From assembly GCF_000021805.1 (NCBI RefSeq), contig NC_011726.1, forward strand, positions 2,636,097 to 2,700,096: a DNA stretch of 64,000 nt. Direction: 5' to 3'. The DNA is from Rippkaea orientalis PCC 8801 (lineage in GTDB: Bacteria > Cyanobacteriota > Cyanobacteriia > Cyanobacteriales > Microcystaceae). Shown here in pieces: positions 36,919-45,611 of the stretch. The translations under genes and the position numbers were made by a program. A model generated the notes under the pieces. The model was not told where the DNA came from and searched no databases. It saw nothing but the letters and a program-made list of their open reading frames with translations. Within the stretch, counting starts at the first letter, position 1. Each line of letters starts with the position of its first letter.

Positions 36919-38697
36919 ATGCAACCGCGACCCCTATTCCGTCGAACCAAAATTGTTGCCACTATCGGCCCTGCCACCCAAAATAAAGAAGTATTACGAC
37001 AGTTAATTCTAGCCGGTGCCACAACCCTACGCCTCAACTTCTCCCACGGCGATCATGACTATCATCAACACAGTATCCGTCTCATTCGCCAAACCGCTTT
37101 TGAACTTAACCAACCCGTAGCCATTTTGCAGGACTTACAGGGACCGAAAATTCGTCTCGGTAAATTTGCTTGTCAGTCAATTACCCTGAAAAATGGTGAT
37201 CCCTTTATTCTCACGAGTCGTAAGGTAGAATGCACCCCAGAAATTAGCTACGTCAGCTATCGCTACCTAACCGATGAAGTGCCCGATGACGCAAGAATTT
37301 TACTCGATGACGGCAAAGTGGAAATGCGGGTAGAAAAAGTCGATCGCACCCAACAAGAATTACACTGTCGCGTAGTGGTTGGTGGGGTTCTCTCCAGCAA
37401 TAAAGGGGTCAATTTTCCAGGGGTCTATCTATCAGTCAAAGCTTTGACAGACAAGGACAAGGAAGATTTGATGTTCGGTCTGGATCAAGGCGTTGATTGG
37501 GTAGCCTTGAGTTTTGTCCGCAATCCCCAAGATATTCGAGAAATTAAAGACTTAATCACCAATGCAGGGAAAGTCGTTCCCGTGATCGCCAAAATCGAAA
37601 AGCATGAGGCGATCGAAAACATGGAGGACATTCTCTCCCTCTGTAATGGCGTGATGGTGGCTAGGGGTGACTTAGGGGTGGAATTGCCGGCCGAAGATGT
37701 GCCCATCCTGCAAAAACGCTTGATTATGACGGCGAATAAGTTAGGTATTCCCGTCATTACTGCTACCCAAATGCTAGACAGCATGGTTAATAATCCTCGT
37801 CCCACTCGCGCGGAAATCTCCGATGTGGCTAATGCTATTCTTGATGGAACCGATGCGGTCATGCTGTCCAATGAAACCGCCGTCGGTAAATATCCCGTGG
37901 AAGCCGTCGCTACCATGGCTACCATCGCAGAACGGATGGAACAGGAACCCTTCTCCCTAAAATTCTCCTCCCAACCTAAAACATCGGTTACTAATGCCAT
38001 TTCTTCGGCAGTGAGTCAAATTGCCCAACAATTAGACGCAGCAGCAATCATGACCCTGACAAAAACAGGATCAACCGCCCGTAATGTCTCGAAATTTCGC
38101 CCACCGACCCCTATTTTAGCCGTCACTCCCCATGTGGATGTGGCTAGGCAGTTACAATTAGTTTGGGGGGTTAAACCCCTATTAGTTCTCGATTTACCCT
38201 CCACTAGCCAAACCTTCCAGTCAGCGATTAATGTCGCCCAAGAAAATCAGTTAGTCAACGATGGTGATATCGTGGTGATGACCGCCGGAACCCTCCAAGG
38301 AGTCGCCGGATCAACGGATTTAATTAAGGTAGAAATGGTTAAAGCCATTTTGGGTCAAGGGGTCGGTATCGGTCAAGGATCAGCCAGTGGTCGTGCACGA
38401 GTAGGTCAGCATCCGAAGGAATTGGGCAATTTTGAGGCCGGAGACATTTTAGTCGTTCCCCACACCAATGCGGAGTTTGTGGAGATGATGCGAAAAGCGT
38501 CTGGCATTATTACCGAAGAGTCCAGTCTCACCAGTCACGCGGCGGTAATTGGCATCCGTTTAGGCATTCCTGTTCTCGTTGCCCTCAAAGATGCTACTCA
38601 AATTATCCGTGAGGGGGCAATTGTCACTATAGATGCCCAAAAAGGTTATGTTTATTCAGGCGCAATGACCCGCAGCAATGGTAAAGGGGAATTTTGA
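36919..38697 (+). CDS. pyk: Pyruvate kinase with C-terminal PEP-utilising domain
   Basis: The 592-residue enzyme has RRTKIVATIGPATQNKEV at its start, FVRNPQDIREIKDLI, KIEKHEAIENMEDI, MVARGDLGVELPAEDVP and TATQMLDSMV, all from the catalytic barrel. The usual regulatory C domain follows. An extra PEP-utilising-enzyme mobile-domain-like region comes after about residue 490 (ASGIITEESSLTSHAAVIG), as in cyanobacterial and Bacillus types. It forms pyruvate and ATP from phosphoenolpyruvate. The start is ATG 36919 (MQPRPLFRRTK); a TTG at 36895 is less likely. It is monocistronic. Confidence 0.95.
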   Translation: MQPRPLFRRTKIVATIGPATQNKEVLRQLILAGATTLRLNFSHGDHDYHQHSIRLIRQTAFELNQPVAILQDLQGPKIRLGKFACQSITLKNGDPFILTSRKVECTPEISYVSYRYLTDEVPDDARILLDDGKVEMRVEKVDRTQQELHCRVVVGGVLSSNKGVNFPGVYLSVKALTDKDKEDLMFGLDQGVDWVALSFVRNPQDIREIKDLITNAGKVVPVIAKIEKHEAIENMEDILSLCNGVMVARGDLGVELPAEDVPILQKRLIMTANKLGIPVITATQMLDSMVNNPRPTRAEISDVANAILDGTDAVMLSNETAVGKYPVEAVATMATIAERMEQEPFSLKFSSQPKTSVTNAISSAVSQIAQQLDAAAIMTLTKTGSTARNVSKFRPPTPILAVTPHVDVARQLQLVWGVKPLLVLDLPSTSQTFQSAINVAQENQLVNDGDIVVMTAGTLQGVAGSTDLIKVEMVKAILGQGVGIGQGSASGRARVGQHPKELGNFEAGDILVVPHTNAEFVEMMRKASGIITEESSLTSHAAVIGIRLGIPVLVALKDATQIIREGAIVTIDAQKGYVYSGAMTRSNGKGEF

Positions 38698-38700
38698 AGA

Positions 38701-38724
38701 GTTAATAGTTGATAGTTAATAGTT
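38701..38724. repeat. GTTAATAGTTGATA short tandem repeat
   Basis: GTTAATAGTT GATAGTTAATAGTT: two near-repeats directly after pyk. The 14-mer GATAGTTAATAGTT recurs at 54507-54520, also just after a stop codon. Such short repeats are common in cyanobacterial spacers. Confidence 0.6.
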
Positions 38725-38773
38725 ATATCGATTAGCATGGAAAAAGGTAATTGTATATCATTTCTAATTAACG

Positions 38774-39157
38774 ATGACTCAACTTCTGGATACGATAACT
38801 TCTTTAGATAACGAACTATCAAAACGCTATATCGCTCTTGATCCGGGAGGGTATTTTATTATCTATGTTGACCGAGAAGCAGGCTTAATTTGTGCTAAGC
38901 ATTTTACCAATATTATTAATGAAAAGGGATTAGCTGTTGATCCGGCAACGGGTAAGGTTATCCCTTGTGATGGCAGCTTAAAACGAACTTCAGAAACGGT
39001 TTATAAAGGTAGAACTGCTAAGGAATTATGCGTCAAACTCCTTGAAGAAATTCAGCCTTGTCCCGTGACTATGTTAGATCATGCTGCCTATTTAGGTCGA
39101 GAATTTTTACGCGCTGAAATCGCTTTAATTAATGGTTCAGAATATATTCAAGATTAA
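38774..39157 (+). CDS. DUF4346 family protein
   Basis: The 127-residue protein contains the DUF4346 pattern seen mostly in cyanobacteria: YFIIYVDREAGLICAKHF, DPATGKVIPCDG, YKGRTAKELCVKLLE and DHAAYLGREFLRAEIALING. In longer proteins the domain follows a dihydropteroate-synthase-like enzyme; here it is alone. The function is unknown. It starts at ATG 38774, 76 bp after pyk, with a short tandem repeat in between. A dense repeat region follows. Confidence 0.85.
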   Translation: MTQLLDTITSLDNELSKRYIALDPGGYFIIYVDREAGLICAKHFTNIINEKGLAVDPATGKVIPCDGSLKRTSETVYKGRTAKELCVKLLEEIQPCPVTMLDHAAYLGREFLRAEIALINGSEYIQD

Positions 39158-39194
39158 TCAAGACTGACGCTACATTAACGAAGTCAGAAGTCAG

Positions 39195-39221
39195 TAGTGG
39201 CTTAATAATATTAAGCCACTA
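39195..39221. repeat. 27-bp palindrome, copy 2
   Basis: TAGTGGCTTAATA (39195-39207), a central A, and its exact complement (39209-39221). It differs from the copy at 24249-24277 at only a few positions. It abuts the left end of the MITE-like element at 39225. Confidence 0.85.
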
Positions 39222-39224
39222 CAG

Positions 39225-39404
39225 TAACTCTCTTCTGTCACTCTGGGGGAACCCTGATGATTTCTAAGTTCTAGAACTCTTATAAAAAGGGCGATCGCTA
39301 CCTTATTTTCTATTAAGAAATTAAAATTCTGGTCAAATCGCTCAAGTGCCGTTGTCATAAGACTTTTAGCGATCATCCTTTCCAAGAGTGACAGAAGAGA
39401 GTTA
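39225..39404. mobile_element. MITE-like element with 18-bp terminal inverted repeats and TA ends
   Basis: TA plus ACTCTCTTCTGTCACTCT at the left (39225-39244) is matched exactly by AGAGTGACAGAAGAGAGT plus TA at the right (39385-39404). Total length is 180 bp with no transposase. Such perfect terminal repeats flanked by TA suggest a non-autonomous IS630/Tc1-mariner-type element, but no parent element is in the window. The interior has a short minus-strand open frame (including ALERFDQNFNFLIENK) of unclear meaning. Confidence 0.7.
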
Positions 39405-39450
39405 AAGATTAAATAATCAGTTAGGAGGCATAATAAAACTAACAAACTCT

Positions 39451-39476
39451 GTAAGGTGGGCAATGCCCACCCTCCG
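39451..39476. repeat. Dispersed GGGTGGGCAATGCCCACC-type repeat, best-preserved copy
   Basis: GTAAGGTGGGCAATGCCCAC, then CCTCCG: a near-perfect palindrome centred on GGGCAATGCCC. It is the clearest of four copies and lies 47 bp right of the MITE-like element. Confidence 0.75.
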
Positions 39477-39614
39477 TTTATTGATCATTATCGACTTACC
39501 CCTAACTATAGCAATGACCAATGGTTCTTCTGTCCAATCTTCACTCAGTTTAATTCTAAGTTTTGTTAAGATGAAACGAAGCTAGGTAAAAAATAACCCA
39601 GATAGTGACTTTGG

Positions 39615-40880
39615 ATGAAAATTAACAAAAGAATGGCTTTAGGGGTGGTGTTTACCAGTGTTTTGAGCCTAAATTCCCTGGGATGCGGTTTAATTCCCGA
39701 AACTGAAGCCCAAGAAGAGAAAAAAGCCCCCTCTGGTGTGCAAACAGCAGCAGTCGATGTAGCGATCGCCCGTCGAGGTAGTATGGCAGAGGTGGTTGAA
39801 TATATCGGAACCACTCAACCTGTTCAGGAAGTATCCTTACGATCTCAAGTCCAGGGACAATTACTCAATTTAACGGTTGATGTGGGCGATCGCGTCACCA
39901 AAGGACAACCCTTAGTCCAACTCGATAATAGCCTCTTACAAGCCGTTTTAAGTCAAGCAGAGGCAGAATTAGCGACTCAAGCGTCAGAAGTCATTCAAGC
40001 CCAAGGAGAAGTGAATGAAGCTCTTTCTGCTGTAGAATCAGCTAAAGTTCAGTTAGAACAAGCGAAAATTGATGCTGATCGTTTGCGACAGTTGTTTGAA
40101 CAGGGGGCGATCGCTAAACGAGAAGTCGAGTTAGCCGATACCCAATATCGTACCGCGAAGCAAGTCCTAGTTTCTGCTCAATCTCAGGTGAATGTGCGTA
40201 AATCTGCTGTAGCAGTAGCCCAAGGGCGTGTTAATGCCCAAAAATCCCTAATTAAACAAGAACAAGAACGCCTCTCTTACAGTAGTTTAGCCTCTCCCAT
40301 CAGTGGCTATGTTTTGCAACGGGTATTAGAACCAGGGAATTTAGTACAACCGGGTAGCGAAATTGTGCGTTTAGGAGATTTTAGCCAAGTTAAGGTGGTT
40401 GTTCCGGTCACAGAATTGGCTTTAGCCAATATTAAGGTAGGACAGTCGGTTAAAGTCCGTTTAGATGCGTTTCCCCGTGATAGTGTTGGGGGACGGGTGC
40501 AAAATATTTCTCCGGCCGCTGATCCTACGGCGCGGCAGGTTCCCATTGAAGTAATTATACCCAACCCGCAGCAAAAAATCGGCAGTGGATTATTGGCTAG
40601 GGTGAGTTTTAGTCAAGAAGTAAGTCAACCCGTGGTGATTCCTGAAACGGCTTTGAACGCATCCCGTAAGAAAGCAATAGGGAGACAAGGAACCATTTTT
40701 ATTGTCAAAGGAGATAAGGACAATGCAACCGTTAGTCAGAGAAACGTGACATTAGGAAAAAGTAAAGATGGCTATGTTGAAATTCTGCAAGGAATTAGTC
40801 CAGGTGAACGCTTTGTTTCCCGTAGTAGTCGTCCGTTAAAGGAAAATGAATCGGTTCGGTTAAGTGTTTTGTCTGAATAA
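39615..40880 (+). CDS. RND efflux periplasmic adaptor (membrane fusion protein)
   Basis: The 421-residue protein has a lipoprotein-like N-terminus ending LNSLGCGLIPETE (Cys24). Next come the barrel-sandwich hybrid half (VEYIGTTQPVQEVSLRSQVQ), a long Gln/Ala-rich coiled-coil hairpin (about 110-215), the second lipoyl half (SYSSLASPISGYVLQRVLEP) and the beta-barrel. It joins an inner-membrane RND pump to an outer-membrane channel. The RND pump gene follows 222 bp downstream, separated by a toxin relic. The outer-membrane TolC partner is not in the window. The substrate is unknown. Confidence 0.93.
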   Translation: MKINKRMALGVVFTSVLSLNSLGCGLIPETEAQEEKKAPSGVQTAAVDVAIARRGSMAEVVEYIGTTQPVQEVSLRSQVQGQLLNLTVDVGDRVTKGQPLVQLDNSLLQAVLSQAEAELATQASEVIQAQGEVNEALSAVESAKVQLEQAKIDADRLRQLFEQGAIAKREVELADTQYRTAKQVLVSAQSQVNVRKSAVAVAQGRVNAQKSLIKQEQERLSYSSLASPISGYVLQRVLEPGNLVQPGSEIVRLGDFSQVKVVVPVTELALANIKVGQSVKVRLDAFPRDSVGGRVQNISPAADPTARQVPIEVIIPNPQQKIGSGLLARVSFSQEVSQPVVIPETALNASRKKAIGRQGTIFIVKGDKDNATVSQRNVTLGKSKDGYVEILQGISPGERFVSRSSRPLKENESVRLSVLSE

Positions 40881-40923
40881 AGTAGGGTTTTTCAGATTAA
40901 TCCCAGATGCTCTGTAAATCTAA

Positions 40924-41088
40924 CGCAAAATCGAGCAAAACATTATTTCAAATTTACCTTTTTAGCATAATGATTCTTTTGATAGACTAATGATTGCACG
41001 GACTATGATAGAAGAAATTCCTATTTTAAGTAGAGATGTAGCCTTTGATTATTATCAAATCAACCGTATTTGGCATGACTATCCTTAA
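40924..41088 (+). pseudogene. Relic of a VapC-type PIN toxin (C-terminus, amber stop)
   Basis: In one frame the sequence reads ISNLPF, an amber TAG at 40963-40965, then HNDSFDRLMIARTMIEEIPI and LSRDVAFDYYQINRIW before TAA 41086-41088. This is the C-terminal third of VapC-family PIN ribonucleases (normally LP-x-H-x-DPFDRLLIAQA). The N-terminal catalytic acids are gone, and no antitoxin is adjacent. It sits between the adaptor and pump genes of the RND system. Confidence 0.72.
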
Positions 41089-41102
41089 AATACAAATAAC
41101 TT

Positions 41103-44100
41103 ATGAAAACTCAAACTAACCCTTCTCCTCCTAGTCTTAGCGGACTTGCTATCCGTCAACATATCGGGACTTTAATGTTAACCTTAGCGGTTATGGTGGT
41201 GGGAATTTTCCTAGTCACAACTATTCAAGTAGACTTACTTCCTTCTATTACCTATCCCCGTATTGGACTACGTTTAGATACCCCAGGAATTGCCCCAGAA
41301 ATTGCCATTGATGAGATTACTCGACCCCTAGAACAAGCCTTATCGGCAGCAGAAGGGGTTGAACAAATCTATTCCCAAACCCGTGAGGGACAAGTTAGTT
41401 TAGACTTGTTTTTTAGGGTAGGAGGGAATATTGATCAAGCGTTAAATGATGCTACTACAGCCTTTAATCGTGCCAGAAATACCTTACCCGAAAACTTAGA
41501 AACACCCCGCTTATTTAAAGCAGATCCCTCTCAATTACCTGTTTACGAATTTGCCTTAACTTCCCCAATGAAAAAAGAAGTAGAGTTGAGGGTATTTGCT
41601 GATGAAGAATTAGGAAGAGAACTAAGTGTTGTGCCTGGCGTTGCCTTAGTGGATGTCTCAGGAGGGGTAGAAGAAGAAGTAAGAATTAATATTGATCTCA
41701 ACCGTTTACAAGCGTTAGGAGTGGGATTAAACGATGTTTTAGAGCGCTTAGAAGAAACCAACCAAGATGTTTCAGGAGGACGGTTATTAGGGGAAAATGG
41801 AGAACCCTTGACCCGTGCTGTAGGACGCTTTCAAAATGCCGACGAAATTCGCAATTTATCCTTAGAAGTCAATGGAGAAACCTCCTCAATGAGTCCCTCT
41901 CGTCGAGTCTATTTACGGGACTTTGCAGAGGTGATTGATGGCACGGAAGAACAACGAATTTTTGTCTCTTTAAATGGGGAACCTGCTGTTAAAATCAGTG
42001 TTCAAAAACAACCAGAAGCTAATACCATTGAAGTTGTAGAAGCTGTTAAACAAAAGCTAGAAGAATTAAAACAAACCGGGATTATTCCTGAAGATATTAC
42101 CTTCGTCCCTACCTTAGATGAATCGATTTTTATTCGCAACGCCATTAATAATGTTATTAGTTCGGGATTAATGGGAACAGCTTTAGCGGCGATCGCGGTT
42201 TTATTATTCTTAGGATCACTGCGTCAAACCTTCATTATTGTCCTCTCTATTCCCTTAGCCACCTTGGGAGCAATTATCCTGATGAAATTGTTTGGTTTAT
42301 CCCTTAATGTCTTTAGTTTAGGGGGGTTAGCGTTAGGGGTAGGAATTGTGGTGGATAACTCGATTGTTATGTTAGAAACCATCGCAGAAGGCGTAGGTGT
42401 TACCCCAGGAAAAGATAGTAATAGCCGTTTAAAATCTCATCAATTAATTAATCAGTCTATCGAAAGTAGTCAATCAGTTGAATCAGCTTTAATTGCCTCT
42501 ACTAGCACAAATTTAGTTGCAGTCTTACCCTTTTTAATGATTGGGGGATTTATTTCTTTACTCTTTAATGAATTGATTTTAACTATTAGTTTTGCTGTTG
42601 CTGCTTCTATTGTCGTAGCCTTAACAATTGTTCCTATGTTAACCTCTCGTTTATTAGCCATTCCTTGGTCAAGTGGCTTAACTAAATTCTGGCCTCTTTA
42701 TTGGTTTAATCGGTCTTTTGAAGCAGCCACCCAACAATATAAAAGATTTCTAACGCTCTTACTGAAATTTCGTTTATTTGTCGTCCTCATCACTTTTTTA
42801 GTCTTAGGAGGAATCAGTTTAAATTTAGCTTCCCATATTCCTCAAGAAATTCTACCAAAAATTAACACTGGACAAGCTAGATTAACAGCTCTATTTCCGC
42901 CCAATACTTCCCTAGAAACCAACCGTAAAGTGATGGCAATCGTAGACGATATTATGCTACAACAGCCTGAAACACAATATTCTTTTACCACAGCAGGAGG
43001 CTTTTTATTTGGAAGAAATACTAATGAAAATGTCCTCAGAGGGTCGAGCAATATTGCTCTTAAACCCGGAACCAATGTCCAAGCATATACGGAACGAGTT
43101 AGCGAAGAATTAGACAAATTAAATTTAGTTCAAACTCGGCTCAGATTAAGTCCTGATGAAGTTCGAGGACTGGTTTTAAATAATTCTCCCGTTAGGCAAG
43201 CTGATATTGATATTATCCTCCAAGGAAACGACCAAAATACCCTAGAACAAGCGGCCGAACAACTCCTAAATTCCTTAGAAGAAAAGGCAACTTTAGCAAG
43301 GTTTCGTCCTGATGCTGATTCCCGTCAAACAGAGATCCAAATTCGCCCAGATTTTGAGCGTTTAGCTGCCTTTAATTTGACGATGGAAGATATTAGTAGC
43401 TCCCTAGAAACTGCCCTTCAAGGAACCGTTCCCACCCGCTTACAGAGAGAAAACCGCTTAGTAGATATTCGGGTACAACTCGATCGCGCTTTAATTAATC
43501 GTCCCTCTCAATTAGAGCAAATTCCCCTATTTACCCCAAATAACCGACTAATTCGACTGGGAGATGTAGCTATTATCGAACAAGGACGGGCTCCGGCGGA
43601 AATTCAACGGATTAATCAGCGTCAGGTCATGATTATTGTCGGCAATTTAAGTGAGGGAGCTAGTTTAAGCGCGGCTTTACAAGAAGTGAACCAAGTATTA
43701 GGAGAATTAGAGTTACCAGAAGGGGTCAGAATTTTACCTAGTAATGCCCAAAAAAGTAACGAACAATTGCAAGCTTCTTTAGGCATTTTAGGCGGGTTAG
43801 CTGCCTTTTTGGTCTTCGTTGTCATGGCAGTTCAATACAATTCTTTAATCGATCCTTTGGTGATTATGGTAACGCTTCCCTTAGCGCTTGGTGGGGGAAT
43901 TTTAGGACTGTATGTTACTCAAACTGCTATCGGTGCAACGGTAATAGTCGGGGCAGTTCTTTTAGTGGGAATTGTCGTGAACAATGCAATTATTATGGTG
44001 GAATTAGCGAACCAAATTCGCGCCGAAAAACACTGCGATCGCAAAACAGCTATTCTAGAAGCATCTCCTCAACGGTTACGTCCTATTTTAATGACAACTA

Positions 44101-44288
44101 TTACCACCGTCTTAGGAATGTTTCCCCTCGCCTTAAATTTAGGGGCGGGAGGAGAATTTTTACAGCCATTAGGAATAGTCGTTTTTTCCGGTTTGTCCTT
44201 AGCAACGCTGTTAACCTTATTGATTATTCCCTGTGTTTATTTATTGTTACATGATCTCTTCAAACCTTTGATCAAATTAATGAGTTAA
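41103..44288 (+). CDS. RND-family efflux pump (AcrB/HAE1 type)
   Basis: The 1061-residue inner-membrane protein has a membrane segment near residues 20-45, a large periplasmic loop and a central cluster of membrane helices from about 350. The second half repeats this pattern (ITTVLGMFPLALNLGAGGEF near residue 1000). VVDNSIVMLETIAEG (about 418-432) carries the proton-relay Asp region in the fourth helix. With the adaptor upstream it should form a tripartite pump; the outer-membrane partner is absent here. The substrate cannot be inferred. All expected segments are present and no frameshift is seen. Confidence 0.93.
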   Translation: MKTQTNPSPPSLSGLAIRQHIGTLMLTLAVMVVGIFLVTTIQVDLLPSITYPRIGLRLDTPGIAPEIAIDEITRPLEQALSAAEGVEQIYSQTREGQVSLDLFFRVGGNIDQALNDATTAFNRARNTLPENLETPRLFKADPSQLPVYEFALTSPMKKEVELRVFADEELGRELSVVPGVALVDVSGGVEEEVRINIDLNRLQALGVGLNDVLERLEETNQDVSGGRLLGENGEPLTRAVGRFQNADEIRNLSLEVNGETSSMSPSRRVYLRDFAEVIDGTEEQRIFVSLNGEPAVKISVQKQPEANTIEVVEAVKQKLEELKQTGIIPEDITFVPTLDESIFIRNAINNVISSGLMGTALAAIAVLLFLGSLRQTFIIVLSIPLATLGAIILMKLFGLSLNVFSLGGLALGVGIVVDNSIVMLETIAEGVGVTPGKDSNSRLKSHQLINQSIESSQSVESALIASTSTNLVAVLPFLMIGGFISLLFNELILTISFAVAASIVVALTIVPMLTSRLLAIPWSSGLTKFWPLYWFNRSFEAATQQYKRFLTLLLKFRLFVVLITFLVLGGISLNLASHIPQEILPKINTGQARLTALFPPNTSLETNRKVMAIVDDIMLQQPETQYSFTTAGGFLFGRNTNENVLRGSSNIALKPGTNVQAYTERVSEELDKLNLVQTRLRLSPDEVRGLVLNNSPVRQADIDIILQGNDQNTLEQAAEQLLNSLEEKATLARFRPDADSRQTEIQIRPDFERLAAFNLTMEDISSSLETALQGTVPTRLQRENRLVDIRVQLDRALINRPSQLEQIPLFTPNNRLIRLGDVAIIEQGRAPAEIQRINQRQVMIIVGNLSEGASLSAALQEVNQVLGELELPEGVRILPSNAQKSNEQLQASLGILGGLAAFLVFVVMAVQYNSLIDPLVIMVTLPLALGGGILGLYVTQTAIGATVIVGAVLLVGIVVNNAIIMVELANQIRAEKHCDRKTAILEASPQRLRPILMTTITTVLGMFPLALNLGAGGEFLQPLGIVVFSGLSLATLLTLLIIPCVYLLLHDLFKPLIKLMS

Positions 44289-44352
44289 TTGACCGAGAAG
44301 ATTGGAGATTGCTGATTGAAAAGACACAAGCTCCTATCTTTCAAGTAAGGGA

Positions 44353-44465
44353 AAATCTAAAATCTCCCCTCTAAAATCTACAATAAATCTACAATCTACA
44401 ATCCCAAGTCTCTGTCTTTTAAGCAGAGGTCAATCTAAAATCTACAATCGGCAATCTACAATCCC
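44353..44465. repeat. AATCTAC/AATCTAAA short-repeat array
   Basis: Two clusters (44353-44405 and 44431-44465) consist of AATCTAAAATCTACAATC-like words repeated with small variations. They are separated by TCTGTCTTTTAAGCAGAG. They fill the spacer between the RND pump and the ABC exporter. They are probably slippage-derived repeats and not genes. Confidence 0.6.
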
Positions 44466-44538
44466 TTGTTATATGTCACAATAGGAGAAAATCAAAAATG
44501 TTTAAGATTTGTATCATCTCTCCTAACATGGACAGATT

Positions 44539-45558
44539 ATGACTCCTGCCATTATTATTGAATCCCTCAAAAAAAATTACGGAACCGTCGAAGCCGTCAA
44601 AAATATCTCCTTTCAAGTGCAACCGGGAGAGATTTTTGGCTTACTCGGTCCCAATGGGGCGGGTAAAACCACCACCATTCGCTGTTTATGTACCTTAGCC
44701 AAACCTGATCGCGGAACCATCGAAGTCGGGGGAATTTCCGTTGTAGACCACCCAAAAGCAGCCCGCCGACGCTTGGGGTATGTCGCCCAAGAAGTCGCCT
44801 TAGATAAAGTGTTAACGGGGCGAGAATTGCTATCCCTACAAGCAGCCCTCTATCATCTTCCCAAAGCCAAAGCCAAAGAACGCATTGATCACTTATTAAA
44901 CCTATTGGACTTAGAAGAGTATGGCGATCGCCAAACAGGAACCTATTCCGGGGGTATCCGTAAACGCCTGGACTTAGCCGCCGGACTCCTCCATCAACCC
45001 CAAGTCTTAGTCCTAGATGAGCCCACCGTGGGATTAGATATAGAAAGTCGGTTGATTGTTTGGGAATTTTTGCGAAAATTACGGCAAGCCGGGACAACAG
45101 TCTTAATTACCAGCCATTATCTCCAAGAAATTGATGCCTTAGCCGATCGCTTAGCCATTATCGATCGCGGAGAAGTCATTGCCGAGGGAACCCCCTCCCA
45201 ACTCAAAGATCGCGTCGGGGGCGATCGCGTCACCCTGCGGATACGAGAATTTTCCCCGGCTGAAGAAGCCGAACAAGCCAAAAACTTGCTAGAAGCGTTA
45301 CCCTTTGTCGAAGAAGTCATTATTAATCAATCTCAGGGTAATTCCCTCAATTTAGTGGTAACAGCAGGAAGCAATTGTTTAAGCAAAATTGAGCAATCGT
45401 TAATCAATTCTGGGTTGCCGATTTTTAGTTTAGCCCAATCTCGTCCGAGTCTTGATGATGTTTACCTAGCAGCTACCGGACAAACCCTCATGGATGCGGA
45501 ATTAGCCGCCGCCGGAAATCGAGATCTCAAAGCGGAAAAAAAACAAGCCATGAAATAA
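44539..45558 (+). CDS. ABC-2 exporter ATP-binding protein (DrrA-like)
   Basis: The 339-residue protein has Walker A GLLGPNGAGKTTTI (about 35-48), Q loop YVAQEVALDKVL, signature YSGGIRKRLDLAAGL (Tyr replaces the usual Leu), Walker B VLVLDEPTVGLD and the H loop ITSHYLQE. The C-terminal 100 residues resemble the regulatory extension of DrrA-type drug exporters. The permease gene follows after 53 bp. Together they probably export a lipophilic compound or polysaccharide; the substrate is unknown. All motifs are intact. Confidence 0.93.
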   Translation: MTPAIIIESLKKNYGTVEAVKNISFQVQPGEIFGLLGPNGAGKTTTIRCLCTLAKPDRGTIEVGGISVVDHPKAARRRLGYVAQEVALDKVLTGRELLSLQAALYHLPKAKAKERIDHLLNLLDLEEYGDRQTGTYSGGIRKRLDLAAGLLHQPQVLVLDEPTVGLDIESRLIVWEFLRKLRQAGTTVLITSHYLQEIDALADRLAIIDRGEVIAEGTPSQLKDRVGGDRVTLRIREFSPAEEAEQAKNLLEALPFVEEVIINQSQGNSLNLVVTAGSNCLSKIEQSLINSGLPIFSLAQSRPSLDDVYLAATGQTLMDAELAAAGNRDLKAEKKQAMK

Positions 45559-45611
45559 GATTAAGGTAATAGTAAGTAGTCAAATTAAGCCTGATTAAGT
45601 GAGGGAAATCC

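Noticed and set aside
39191-39463. 90-codon minus-strand frame in the repeat-rich spacer
   Set aside because: It runs through a palindrome and the MITE-like element, so it is created by repeats; no family match.
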